Made by a program: the position numbers and the translations under genes. From Agrobacterium albertimagni AOL15 (GTDB lineage: Bacteria; Pseudomonadota; Alphaproteobacteria; Rhizobiales; Rhizobiaceae): a DNA stretch of 64,000 nt. Positions 1 to 8,112 of the stretch are shown here, one piece after another (the first letter of the stretch is position 1; the number at the start of each line of letters is the position of its first letter). A model generated the notes under the pieces. The model saw only the letters and a list, made by a program, of their open reading frames with translations. It ran no database searches and was not told the DNA's origin. The DNA is taken from positions 1 to 64,000 of the forward strand of contig NZ_ALJF01000015.1 in NCBI RefSeq assembly GCF_000300855.1. Direction: 5' to 3'.

Positions 1-19
1 AAGGAGCGCAGACCCTAAC

Positions 20-67
20 GGGGCTGGGGCTGGGGCTGGGGCTGGGGCTGGGGCTGGGGCTGGGGCC
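20..67. repeat. GGGGCT hexamer tandem repeat
   Basis: Seven perfect copies of GGGGCT (20-61) are followed by one GGGGCC (62-67). The plus strand therefore has eight runs of four guanines separated by two-base loops, a strong G-quadruplex pattern. It lies just past the 3' end of the integrase gene. A protein reading of it on the minus strand is only a Pro-Gln run and is not believed to be coding. Copy number may vary through slippage. Confidence 0.9.
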
Positions 68-126
68 GAGGCCAGGGACGGGACTGACGATACGAAGTCC
101 TCAATTGATCGTGGCGATCAGCACAC

Positions 127-1938
127 TCAGCGCGGCACGACGCCACGAACCCCTTTCCTTCGGTGGTTATTGGCAAGCTGCACGAAATCGAGCGTCTCGA
201 ACACTGAGTAATCGACATCGGGTCGCATCGGCAGACCGGCAAGAGCCACCGCTGATGCCTCATTGAGTGACTTCAAGCCATAGTGTGCATGAACGTCTGC
301 CCCGAGCGAATGACCAACCTGGATCCTGCCGGCTCGCGGACCAACCTGATGATCACGCAAAGTGTCGATGTAATCACCACGCAGCGAATGAAAGACCTCA
401 CCGCAACCCGGTGCGATCCCGGCCTTTCTAAACAGGCGCTGCATATACTGGGAGGCGCTCTTGGAAGGATCGGCGAGGCGCATGAGATCCGGGAACAGAA
501 ACTGGTTGCCACAGCTTATCGCCCACTGGATGAAACCGATGCGATGCAAGAATGCGTGCAGCACAAAAAAGCTGAGGCTCGCCTTCGTTTTCAGGGGCAC
601 CCGACGCGCCTGCCCCTCGATTTCGACGAGACTCTTCGGTTGCGCGACCCAGACATTGTCGAATTTTTCAACGATATCGATCCCCCTGAGGTAGATCAGA
701 GCCGAAAGCCGCCGCCCCGTCAGATGCCCAAGCAGCGGCAGCATGGCTGCATCCATGTGGCCTGCGTCAACGCCGATCCGAAACAAGGTTGTCAGCTGTT
801 TTGCACTGAGCGAGGCGGTCTGTCGCGATGGGGCAAGACTGCATGGATAGCGCAAAGACACTTCCTGGAAGGGATCCCGATAAGAATAGGACGTCATTCC
901 CGATCGCATTGCTGCCCGGACAGCTGCCACATAGCCGTCCTTGACTGATTTTTCAGCCAAAGGCCGGTGGCCAAGTCGCCTTGACTCTTCGAGAACCTCA
1001 AAGGCTGACCTGTGGTTTCGCAGGCTCGGCCTGGCTGGCCAGTCGGCCATCAGAAGAACGAAGGCTTGCAGATCGGCGGCTTCGTAGCGGTCGACCGGAT
1101 GATCCCCGATCAGGTCCAGAAAGACCGAAATCCTTGAGCGCGCGCTCCCGACGTCCTTGGTGTTTTCGGGCGCGACCATGCTGCGAAGCTTCAGATAGTC
1201 GGCTGCAACGAGGCTGAACCTCGGGAGCCTTGACCTCTTGCGCGGGACAGCCCTCCTATCGAGCAGAAAGGCCGGGAGTGTATCACCGCGGCTGTCAGGC
1301 TCGTGCGGTGATAGCAGAGTGCCCTCTCGCTTGAATGCAGCCCCGCCTTTCTTCCCGGCTCGTCGCTCAGCAAAACTGTCTGTCGAGACTGCCATTTCGG
1401 GGACAGACTGCGAAACACTCTCGCGACTACTTTGCTGGCAACCCTTTGCCAGCTTGCCCTCAAGCTTCTGCCTGATGCGATCAGCGGCCTCCATCAGGAA
1501 CTCGTCGACCGCCATCCGGGCGGCAAGTTTGATGGTGTCCTCGATATCAGGCTGCGGCGATAGCAGATGCTGTTGATCTGTAGCGCAGGCTGGACTTTGT
1601 GCCTCGGCCGTCATGAGCGCAAGCTCAGCCTTGAGGCGTCTTTTAATGACGGTGGCGAGGCACCCACCGGCCGCACGGCCAGTTTCCAAAGCCTGAATGC
1701 CAGGCGTCGCAAGAGGATTGCCACCCGTCTGCCGGGTCTCCTGGAGCTCCGCCTTGAAGACCAGCCGCGCTTTGACGGCCAAGGCTTCGGCCAGCCACCG
1801 CGCGTCTGCAAGTCTCCTTGTCTGAAGACTGATCCTGATCAACGATCGCCCGGCATCAAGCTTCGATGGAAGCCTTATCTGAAACATGTAGGAGGCAGAT
1901 GTCTGCGCAAGATAGCGGCCGGGGCGTTTAGCTGACAT
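127..1938 (-). CDS. Tyrosine-type site-specific integrase, long form
   Basis: The 603-residue protein carries the tyrosine recombinase signature in its C-terminal third: Arg409/410 in TGRR, His517-x2-Arg520 in HSLRG, His543 in VGHS and the nucleophile Tyr553 in AHYG. The N-terminus (MSAKRPGRYLAQTS, then a stretch on DNA-contacting arm-type residues) resembles the DUF6538-like N-terminal domain of rhizobial integrases. It is longer than the usual 350-450 residues because of a poorly conserved insert around residues 60-240. It would cut and rejoin DNA at an att site through a 3'-phosphotyrosine bond. The position next to an HU-like protein, an ArdC protein and a G-rich repeat fits a genomic island or plasmid module. 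No att site was found. All catalytic residues are present, so it is probably active. Confidence 0.88.
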   Translation of the reverse strand: MSAKRPGRYLAQTSASYMFQIRLPSKLDAGRSLIRISLQTRRLADARWLAEALAVKARLVFKAELQETRQTGGNPLATPGIQALETGRAAGGCLATVIKRRLKAELALMTAEAQSPACATDQQHLLSPQPDIEDTIKLAARMAVDEFLMEAADRIRQKLEGKLAKGCQQSSRESVSQSVPEMAVSTDSFAERRAGKKGGAAFKREGTLLSPHEPDSRGDTLPAFLLDRRAVPRKRSRLPRFSLVAADYLKLRSMVAPENTKDVGSARSRISVFLDLIGDHPVDRYEAADLQAFVLLMADWPARPSLRNHRSAFEVLEESRRLGHRPLAEKSVKDGYVAAVRAAMRSGMTSYSYRDPFQEVSLRYPCSLAPSRQTASLSAKQLTTLFRIGVDAGHMDAAMLPLLGHLTGRRLSALIYLRGIDIVEKFDNVWVAQPKSLVEIEGQARRVPLKTKASLSFFVLHAFLHRIGFIQWAISCGNQFLFPDLMRLADPSKSASQYMQRLFRKAGIAPGCGEVFHSLRGDYIDTLRDHQVGPRAGRIQVGHSLGADVHAHYGLKSLNEASAVALAGLPMRPDVDYSVFETLDFVQLANNHRRKGVRGVVPR

Positions 1939-2007
1939 CTGTCTCCATCGATCTGCGGGTTGTTGAGCCTATGCCGCATGGACGAAGCAAAACTTCACTG
2001 GATGTGC

Positions 2008-2262
2008 TTAACGGCTCCTGCGAATGAGGGGCCAGCAGCAATCATCGCGCTTGAACGGCAGGCCGTACAGAGTGAGAATCTTAAGGATTGATAGTGCCAA
2101 CCGATCGGTGTGAATGCTATCTCCGGACGCTTGGCCGAAATCCTCACAACTGCTCAGAGCTGTGAGAGCCCCCCTACACACTCGGATACTGCAGTCTGCC
2201 TCCGCCAGCTTTTCCTTTATGCGGCTGAAATGGCAGACATCGGCGCCACGACAAGCCCGCAC
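2008..2262 (-). CDS. Small uncharacterised ORF upstream of the integrase
   Basis: An 84-residue open frame ends 70 bp before the integrase start, on the same strand. The predicted protein has mixed charged and hydrophobic stretches (for example LALSILKILTLYGLPF) that look more protein-like than the opposing frame, but I do not recognise a family and see no convincing ribosome binding site. It could be a fragment of a larger ancestral gene. The rest of 1939-2381 holds no gene I can support, apart from promoter sequence expected before the HU gene. Confidence 0.25.
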   Translation of the reverse strand: MRACRGADVCHFSRIKEKLAEADCSIRVCRGALTALSSCEDFGQASGDSIHTDRLALSILKILTLYGLPFKRDDCCWPLIRRSR

Positions 2263-2381
2263 TAGCCCAATTTTCCTGTGGTTTATGCACAGTCAGCAAG
2301 GGTCCTCAGACCTATTCGGCTATTCCTGCCTGGTTTTCTGGGACACAGCTGGTGGATTGCAACCCATCGAGGAACCAGAGC

Positions 2382-2660
2382 ATGACATCGACAAACGAAA
2401 TTGCCGACAAAATCGCATCCGAACAGAACCTGACGAAGGCTCAGGCAAAGGCGATCGTCGAGAGCGTTTTCAGCCAGATTGTTGAAGCAGCAAAGGCCGG
2501 CGCTGAGACGTCGATCCCGTCTTTTGGCAAGTTCAAGGTCAAGGATACGCCTGAACGGGAAGGTCGCAATCCTGCAACCGGTGCCACCATCAAGATTGCT
2601 GCGGCAAAGAAGCTGGCATTCACGCCCGGTAAAGCTTTGAAAGATGCGCTGAACGGCTAA
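2382..2660 (+). CDS. HU-family DNA-binding protein
   Basis: A 92-residue protein with the whole HU/IHF fold: an N-terminal helical dimerisation part, then the beta-arm region with GKF, EGRNPATG and the end KKLAFTPGKALKDALN. The arm sequence with its tip at Arg-Asn-Pro is the DNA-bending element of HU. The start at 2382 was chosen because GAGGAA lies about eight bases upstream and because the residues before it (MDCNPSRNQS) are outside the family. It would act as a homodimeric nucleoid protein that bends DNA, and next to an integrase it may help assemble recombination complexes. It is followed by a strong hairpin, so it is probably monocistronic. Confidence 0.93.
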   Translation: MTSTNEIADKIASEQNLTKAQAKAIVESVFSQIVEAAKAGAETSIPSFGKFKVKDTPEREGRNPATGATIKIAAAKKLAFTPGKALKDALNG

Positions 2661-2712
2661 GGCATTATTCGCCGGAACTGGTGGCCCTATCGGCGCCAGA
2701 TCTGCACACGAC

Positions 2713-2742
2713 CCGCCTTGGCCGCCATGCCGGCCAAGGCGG
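2713..2742 (+). terminator. Perfect hairpin after the HU gene
   Basis: Arms 2713-2724 (CCGCCTTGGCCG) and 2731-2742 (CGGCCAAGGCGG) are perfectly complementary over 12 bp with a six-base loop, 53 bp after the HU stop codon. No T-run follows, so if it ends transcription it is not a textbook intrinsic terminator. It could serve both the HU gene and the convergent ArdC-like gene. Confidence 0.55.
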
Positions 2743-2935
2743 CATGAGACACGATCTTACCCCATGGATTGCAGTTTGTGGCCTCAGTGGCAAGCGATAC
2801 GGGCGCTGTGGCAGCCAACAGGCATCCATGACGCGTTCTTGCCCGCAGCTTTTTTAGCGGGTTCGAAATACATGGAATTTGCTCAGCTATGTTGAGCGTA
2901 TCGCGCGATTGCCAAACTCGTCAAAGGGATGGGGC

Positions 2936-3862
2936 TCACGCCGCACCCCCGATGTCGTGACGCTTCGCAGCCAGAGACATCAACCAGTTGCTCGCCTCGG
3001 AGGCTTTCGACGCTGCGGTGAACACCGCCTTCTTGTCGGACTTCAGCACGGTCAACCAGTGCTTGATGTACTGGGCATGATCGAGACGCGGCTCGGGTAC
3101 CAGACCGAGATCGCCGCACAGGAAGGCAGCCCCCAGTTCGGCGACAAGCTCTTCCATGGCATAGGCTTCCGTGCCAAATCTGCCGGAAAGATCGCGTGAA
3201 AGTCGGCCCTTTGCGCCTGCCCAATGGGTCAGTTCATGGCAGAGCGTGCTGTAAAATCCCTCTGCAGGGCTTGTGGTGGCCGTTCCCATGAAGCGGCGAC
3301 GCTCCGGCATGCGGATCATGTCAGCCGAGGGAAGATAGCAGGCCTTGTCACCCCCCTCCTCGATCACGGCACCGGTTGCCGTAACGAAGGCTTCGGCGCG
3401 AGCAATCGGATCGAATGCCGGCAGATCCGGGATATCAACCTGATCAAGCGGAAAGCCATCCACCTGGACGGCATTGAAGACCCAACCGGCGCGCAGAACC
3501 TTACGTTCGGCCGGCTCGGCCTCGCCGGTCTGTTCATTGATCTGCTCGGCATCGAAAGTCTTGTAGAAGACGACGAGCGTGGATTTCTCGCCCTTGCGCA
3601 CCTGGCAACCGGCCTCTTGCCACTGGCGGTATGTACCCCAGACATTGGAGGGATAATCTGACGCCTGGGCCGCGACCCAGAGACTGGCAATGTTCACGCC
3701 GTTATAGGGCTTGCGCGATGCGACATTGACGGGACGTGCGAAGCTTGTCGCTGTGTTACCGATCCAGGGGAGCTGGAATTCGCCGGCATGTTCGAGAGCA
3801 TCGACGATGCGGTTGGTGACTTCCTGATGGACATCGAATTTGGATGACGATGATTTCGACAT
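2936..3862 (-). CDS. ArdC-like antirestriction / zincin-type protein
   Basis: A 308-residue protein of the DUF1738/ArdC family. The N-terminal ssDNA-binding-like half begins near VTNRIVDALEHAGEFQLPW and contains NVWGTYRQWQEAG. The C-terminal half has a zincin metallopeptidase motif, HELTH in LCHELTHWAGAKGRL. The start at 3862 has AAAGGAGA a few bases upstream, and the 42 residues that could be added before it look non-coding. ArdC proteins protect incoming plasmid DNA from type I restriction and are carried by conjugative plasmids and integrative elements, which agrees with the adjacent integrase. Whether this copy acts as antirestriction, as a protease or both cannot be told from sequence. 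Confidence 0.88.
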   Translation of the reverse strand: MSKSSSSKFDVHQEVTNRIVDALEHAGEFQLPWIGNTATSFARPVNVASRKPYNGVNIASLWVAAQASDYPSNVWGTYRQWQEAGCQVRKGEKSTLVVFYKTFDAEQINEQTGEAEPAERKVLRAGWVFNAVQVDGFPLDQVDIPDLPAFDPIARAEAFVTATGAVIEEGGDKACYLPSADMIRMPERRRFMGTATTSPAEGFYSTLCHELTHWAGAKGRLSRDLSGRFGTEAYAMEELVAELGAAFLCGDLGLVPEPRLDHAQYIKHWLTVLKSDKKAVFTAASKASEASNWLMSLAAKRHDIGGAA

Positions 3863-4323
3863 GATTGTCTCCTTTCGCAGTGGAGACCGCGACCATCGCG
3901 GCCTGATGGCGTCCGGAGAGACAGGCCAAAACAGCCCATGCACCCCGAAGGGGCGGGCGAAGCGAAAAGACGGTTGAGACCGTTGCATGGGATTGAGGGC
4001 CTGTCAGGAACGCCCAAGAAAGGCAGCCATGGTGTGGTTCGTTGAGAGGAGGCGCCGCCAGATCGTCAACAGGCTTGAAGATCTGATCGAAGGCGATCGC
4101 GGATGCCATGCCCCACCGGCAGCCGTCCTCGACACCGTCGACCGCGGATCGACCTTGGAGCGAGAAACGGTGAAACGTGGCCGAGTGACGGATTGATGAC
4201 GAAACTGGAAGGAGACTGAAAGCCATCTTACGTTGCTGACATGCTGAGCGCCTAAAGACGTCGACGAAGGCAGCCGGTTCGTTCGGGATCGCGCTGCCGC
4301 CTCGTCAAGACAAGGTGCAAGCG
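3863..4323. other. Intergenic region, divergent promoters
   Basis: A 461-bp stretch between the start of the ArdC-like gene (leftward) and the metallophosphoesterase operon (rightward). It must hold both promoters. Short open frames here have no ribosome binding site or recognisable product. A small stem (ACGGT-TGAG-ACCGT) lies near 3971-3985. No clear LacI-type operator was recognised. Confidence 0.5.
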
Positions 4324-5160
4324 ATGAAGATCATCCAAATCAGCGACACGCATTTCAGCCCGAGCAAGCCGCATTTCAACGGCAATTGGGATCCGATCCG
4401 CCAGTGGATTGAAGACGAACAGCCCGACCTGGTCATCCATACCGGCGACCTGTCTGTCGATGGGGCCGATCTAGACGAAGATCTCAGTTTTTCCATGGCG
4501 CTGCTTGGCGAACTGACGGTGCCGGTGCTCGTCGTGCCTGGAAATCACGATGTCGGACACATGCCGGGGTCTCATCAGCCGGTTGACGATCTGCGCCTGA
4601 CACGCTGGCGCGATCTCGTCGGGCCGGACCGCTTTGCCAAGGATATCGGCGACTGGCTGATCATCGGGATCAACAGCCTGCTCATCGGATCCGGTCATGT
4701 CGAGGAAGAGGCACAGCGTCGCTGGCTGAGCGAGACCCTTGCAAACCGTGATGGTCGCCGCGTCGTCATTTTCGCCCACAAGCCCCTCTTCGTCGACGAC
4801 CCGAATGAAGGGGACAACGGCTATTGGGGAGCAGCGCCCGGACCACGTCGCGAAATCCTGGATTTGCTGAAAGAGCATCAGGTCGCGCTGTTTGCCAGCG
4901 GTCACCTTCATTGGGCCTGGCAAGGCATGCTGGGTGAAACGCAGCTTGTCTGGGCACCGCCGACCTCCTTCATCATTGACAAGCTGGAGCGGGAGATGCC
5001 GGGTCGACGCCTGGTTGGCGCGGCGATCCACCGGCTCGGCACCGGGGTTGACAGCGAGCTGGTTTCGGTTGCCGGCACGACAGCACATGTGCTCGATGAG
5101 GTGATCGACGAGGTCTATCCGCGCAACAGTACAGCTGCGTCTGTGGAGGCCGCGCAATGA
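4324..5160 (+). CDS. Calcineurin-like metallophosphoesterase
   Basis: A 278-residue class III cyclic-nucleotide/glycerophosphodiesterase-type enzyme. All dimetal-site blocks are visible: DTH near the N-terminus, HTGDLSVDG, GNHD, AHKPLF and GHLHW. ATG 4324 is preferred over the in-frame GTG at 4315 because AAGG lies eight bases upstream of the ATG and the family begins with MKIIQISDTH. The family hydrolyses phosphodiesters, either cAMP (CpdA) or glycerophosphodiesters (GpdQ). Its stop overlaps the next start (ATGA at 5157-5160), so it is the first gene of a five-gene operon with a Ugp-like importer. I infer that it processes an imported phosphodiester or a signal linked to that transport rather than general cAMP. 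No signal peptide, so cytoplasmic. Confidence 0.9.
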   Translation: MKIIQISDTHFSPSKPHFNGNWDPIRQWIEDEQPDLVIHTGDLSVDGADLDEDLSFSMALLGELTVPVLVVPGNHDVGHMPGSHQPVDDLRLTRWRDLVGPDRFAKDIGDWLIIGINSLLIGSGHVEEEAQRRWLSETLANRDGRRVVIFAHKPLFVDDPNEGDNGYWGAAPGPRREILDLLKEHQVALFASGHLHWAWQGMLGETQLVWAPPTSFIIDKLEREMPGRRLVGAAIHRLGTGVDSELVSVAGTTAHVLDEVIDEVYPRNSTAASVEAAQ

Positions 5161-6326
5161 GTGCCTTCAGTCTTCGAGACGTCAACAAGTCCTATGGCGG
5201 CAACAGCATATTGAAGGGTGTCAGCCTTAAGGCCGAAGCCGGTGAGTTCATTGCCCTTGTTGGTCCCTCCGGCTGCGGCAAGAGCACGCTGCTTCGCATC
5301 GTCGCCGGCCTTGATCATGCCGACCGGGGTGAGATCATCATCGGCGGTGAAGACGTGTCTTCACGGGCGGCCGGTGATCGCAACATCGCCATGGTCTTTC
5401 AGTCCTACGCGCTTTACCCGCATCTGACCGCGGGTCAGAACATTGCCGTTCCCTTGGCCATGCGCCGTCTGTCGACAGCCGGACGCCTGCCCGTGATCGG
5501 CGGTCTGTTGCCAGAGCAGCGAAAGATCAGAGCCGAGATCCAGCGCCAGGTTCAGACCATGGCGACCTCTTTGAAGATCGACCATCTTCTTGACCGCAAG
5601 CCGGGGCAGATGTCGGGGGGCCAGCGCCAGCGCGTGGCTCTCGCCCGCGCCATGGTGCGCCATCCAAGCGTCTTCCTGATGGACGAGCCTCTGTCCAACC
5701 TCGATGCCAATCTGCGCGTTCACGCGCGCGGCGAGATCGTCGAACTGCACCGCCGGGCCGGTGTCCCGACGCTCTATGTGACACATGATCAGTCCGAGGC
5801 GCTGTCGATGGCCGACCGGGTCGCCGTGATGATCGGTGGACGCCTGCTGCAACTCGACAGCCCCCGCCAGATCTATGACGAGCCTGTCCATCTCGAAGTC
5901 GCCAAGTTCCTGGGCCAGCCGCGCATCAATCTCCTGCCCACCGTCGTCGACGACAAGGGCCTCGTACAGGCGGGCGATGTCCGCCTGCTGCCTCGCGCTC
6001 CTTTCAGACCGACCACGCCCGTCACCGTGGCTTTCCGTCCGGAATTCGTTCACCTGAGACGCGCCGGCGAAGGCAGCCTGCCGGCACGCGTCGAGCGGCT
6101 TGAATTTCTGGGGTCGGAAGTCATTGTCTTTACCCGGCTTGCAGCCCTGGACGCGACCATCGTGGCAAAGATCACGCCGGCCGAAGCGATCGGCCTTTCC
6201 GCTAGCCAGCCGGTCGACCTGAAACTCGACCCTTCAGCGATTCTGATCTTCGACGACAAGGGTGATCGGCTGCTGGCCGACATCGCCACGGTCTCGGCCA
6301 AACGCCCGGAGGCCATGCATGGCTAG
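5157..6326 (+). CDS. Sugar/phosphoester ABC importer ATPase (MalK/UgpC type)
   Basis: A 389-residue nucleotide-binding subunit. Walker A is GPSGCGKST (about residues 37-45), the Q-loop is VFQSYAL, the signature is SGGQRQR, Walker B ends MDEPLSNLD, and the switch region THDQ is intact. A C-terminal TOBE/MalK-type regulatory domain follows (from about residue 240). Between Q-loop and signature it carries an extra segment of about 20 residues (LSTAGRLPVIGGLLPEQRK). It would form the ATPase dimer under the two permeases encoded next. It overlaps the phosphoesterase gene by 4 bp and the permease gene by 8 bp, so translation is coupled. Confidence 0.93.
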   Translation: MSAFSLRDVNKSYGGNSILKGVSLKAEAGEFIALVGPSGCGKSTLLRIVAGLDHADRGEIIIGGEDVSSRAAGDRNIAMVFQSYALYPHLTAGQNIAVPLAMRRLSTAGRLPVIGGLLPEQRKIRAEIQRQVQTMATSLKIDHLLDRKPGQMSGGQRQRVALARAMVRHPSVFLMDEPLSNLDANLRVHARGEIVELHRRAGVPTLYVTHDQSEALSMADRVAVMIGGRLLQLDSPRQIYDEPVHLEVAKFLGQPRINLLPTVVDDKGLVQAGDVRLLPRAPFRPTTPVTVAFRPEFVHLRRAGEGSLPARVERLEFLGSEVIVFTRLAALDATIVAKITPAEAIGLSASQPVDLKLDPSAILIFDDKGDRLLADIATVSAKRPEAMHG

Positions 6327-7254
6327 TCTTGCTGTCGATGATGGCCCGGCACTTGCGGGCATCAGCACTGCGGAAGCGGCCAGGCGCCGAGAAGCCCGCA
6401 TTGCGCTCCTGCTCTCTGCCCCGGCCCTCTTTCTCCTGCTCAGCTTCGTCATCTTGCCGACGGCTGCCGTAATCTTCCTGGGCTTTACCGATTTCGAGCT
6501 CGGCTATGGCAGTTTCAATTTCGTCGGCTTTGAAAACTATGCCGATCTCTTGAACGACCGCACCTTCAAGAGATCGCTTTGGAATACGACGGTCTATGCA
6601 GCGATCGTGGCCCCCGTCTCCATGGCGCTTGGACTTGGTATTGCGCTTTTGATCGAGAGCGAGGGCTTTGGCAAAGGCCTATTTCGCACGGCCTATTTCC
6701 TCCCCGTCGCGTCGCTGCTCGTCGCCATGGCAACAGTCTGGCAATACCTGTTCCATCCGACCATCGGTCCGATCAACGCGGCACTTTCCATGATTGGCAT
6801 CAACGGGCCGAACTGGCTTGGCGCTTCGAGCACTGTGATGACGAGCCTGTCGATCATTGGCATCTGGCAGGCGACAGGCTTCAACATGGTTCTCTTCCTG
6901 GCCGGCCTGTCTGCCATTCCGCGCGACCTCTACCAGGCAGCAGAGGTGGACGGGGCGCGCTCAGCCCTGTCGCGCTTCCGCCTTGTCACCTGGCCAATGC
7001 TTGGACCGACCACGCTGTTTGTCACAACGATCTCGATCATCAACGCCGTCAAGGTCTTCGAGACGGTGAAGACACTGACGGAAGGCGGCCCGAACAAGGC
7101 CTCCGAGGTCCTGCTTTTCACCATCTACCAGGAAGGCTTTGTCTATCTGAAGGTCGGTTATGCCTCTGCGATGACCGTCATCTTTCTCGCAATCCTGGTC
7201 TCGCTGATGGTCCTTCAATACCGCGTCATGGACCGGAAGGTGCACTACACATGA
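6319..7254 (+). CDS. ABC importer permease, UgpA/MalF type
   Basis: A 311-residue inner-membrane permease. The start at 6319 has GGAGG six bases upstream (6308-6312) inside the ATPase gene. After a hydrophilic N-terminus of about 30 residues there are about six membrane segments, starting with LLSAPALFLLLSFVILPTAAV. The EAA loop that docks on the ATPase is seen as YQAAEVDGARSALSRFRLVTWPMLGPT. It pairs with the following permease as a heterodimer. Its stop overlaps the next start (ATGA at 7251-7254). Confidence 0.93.
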   Translation: MASLAVDDGPALAGISTAEAARRREARIALLLSAPALFLLLSFVILPTAAVIFLGFTDFELGYGSFNFVGFENYADLLNDRTFKRSLWNTTVYAAIVAPVSMALGLGIALLIESEGFGKGLFRTAYFLPVASLLVAMATVWQYLFHPTIGPINAALSMIGINGPNWLGASSTVMTSLSIIGIWQATGFNMVLFLAGLSAIPRDLYQAAEVDGARSALSRFRLVTWPMLGPTTLFVTTISIINAVKVFETVKTLTEGGPNKASEVLLFTIYQEGFVYLKVGYASAMTVIFLAILVSLMVLQYRVMDRKVHYT

Positions 7255-8087
7255 TCACCGATCGCTTCACGCCGCTTCGCGCCCTGCGCCTCACTTTGCT
7301 TGTCCTTGGCGCGCTCGTCTTCCTTGCACCCTACATCTTCATGATCTCGACGGCCGGCAAGGCGCAAAGCGAAATCTTCTCGTCGTCGCTTACCCTCATC
7401 CCGCAGACCTGGTCCTATGCGGAGAATTTCGCAAAAGCCTTCGGTCGCGTGTCGATGGGAAACCTGCTGCTGAACGGCGTCATCGTTTGCGGCCTGATCC
7501 TTGTCGTGCAGATCCTGGTGGCAATCCCTTGCGCCTATGCCATGGCGAAGCTTTCCTTTCGCGCTGCGCGACTGATGATGGCTTTGGTCATGCTTGGCCT
7601 GCTGGTGCCGATCCACGCGACAGCACTTCCGCTTTACGTCGCCTTTGATCGTCTGTCGGTGCTGAACAGCTATTTCGCGCTGGTCGCTCCCTTCTCGATT
7701 TCGGTCTTTGCCATCTTCCTCTTCCTGCAGTTCTTCCGCGGCATCCCGGACGACCTGATCCATGCCGCCCGCCTCGATGGCATGTCCGAGGCCGGCATTG
7801 TTGCGCGCGTGATCGTGCCGAATGCCTGGCCGGCCATTACCGCCTTTTCGATCTTTTCGGTGGTCGCCCACTGGAACGACCTGTTCTGGCCGCTGATCGT
7901 GGTGACCAACCAGAATTACGCCACCCCGCCGCTTGGCCTGCTTTACTTCCGCGCGGCGGAAGCCGGCGACGATTACGGCGCGCTGATGGCTGCCACCCTC
8001 ATCATCACCCTTCCCCTCGTGCTCGCCTTCCTGCTTGCGCAGAAACGCTTTGTCGAGGGCATCACCATGACCGGTCTCAAAGGCTGA
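7251..8087 (+). CDS. ABC importer permease, UgpE/MalG type
   Basis: A 278-residue inner-membrane permease whose ATG overlaps the stop of the previous permease. It has about six membrane segments (first LTLLVLGALVFLAPYIFMIS) and the EAA loop HAARLDGMSEAGIVARVIVPNAWPA at about residues 165-190. The C-terminus ends RFVEGITMTGLKG, the usual UgpE/MalG end. The frame stays open far upstream but that part lies antisense-like within the previous gene and is not used. It forms the second half of the transmembrane channel. Confidence 0.93.
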   Translation: MITDRFTPLRALRLTLLVLGALVFLAPYIFMISTAGKAQSEIFSSSLTLIPQTWSYAENFAKAFGRVSMGNLLLNGVIVCGLILVVQILVAIPCAYAMAKLSFRAARLMMALVMLGLLVPIHATALPLYVAFDRLSVLNSYFALVAPFSISVFAIFLFLQFFRGIPDDLIHAARLDGMSEAGIVARVIVPNAWPAITAFSIFSVVAHWNDLFWPLIVVTNQNYATPPLGLLYFRAAEAGDDYGALMAATLIITLPLVLAFLLAQKRFVEGITMTGLKG

Positions 8088-8112
8088 CCGGTCTCAACCC
8101 AGGAGAACTGCG

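Noticed and set aside
6579-7250. Long upstream extension of the second permease of the Ugp-like operon
   Set aside because: It lies out of frame within the first permease gene; the ATGA-overlap start at 7251 gives the family N-terminus.
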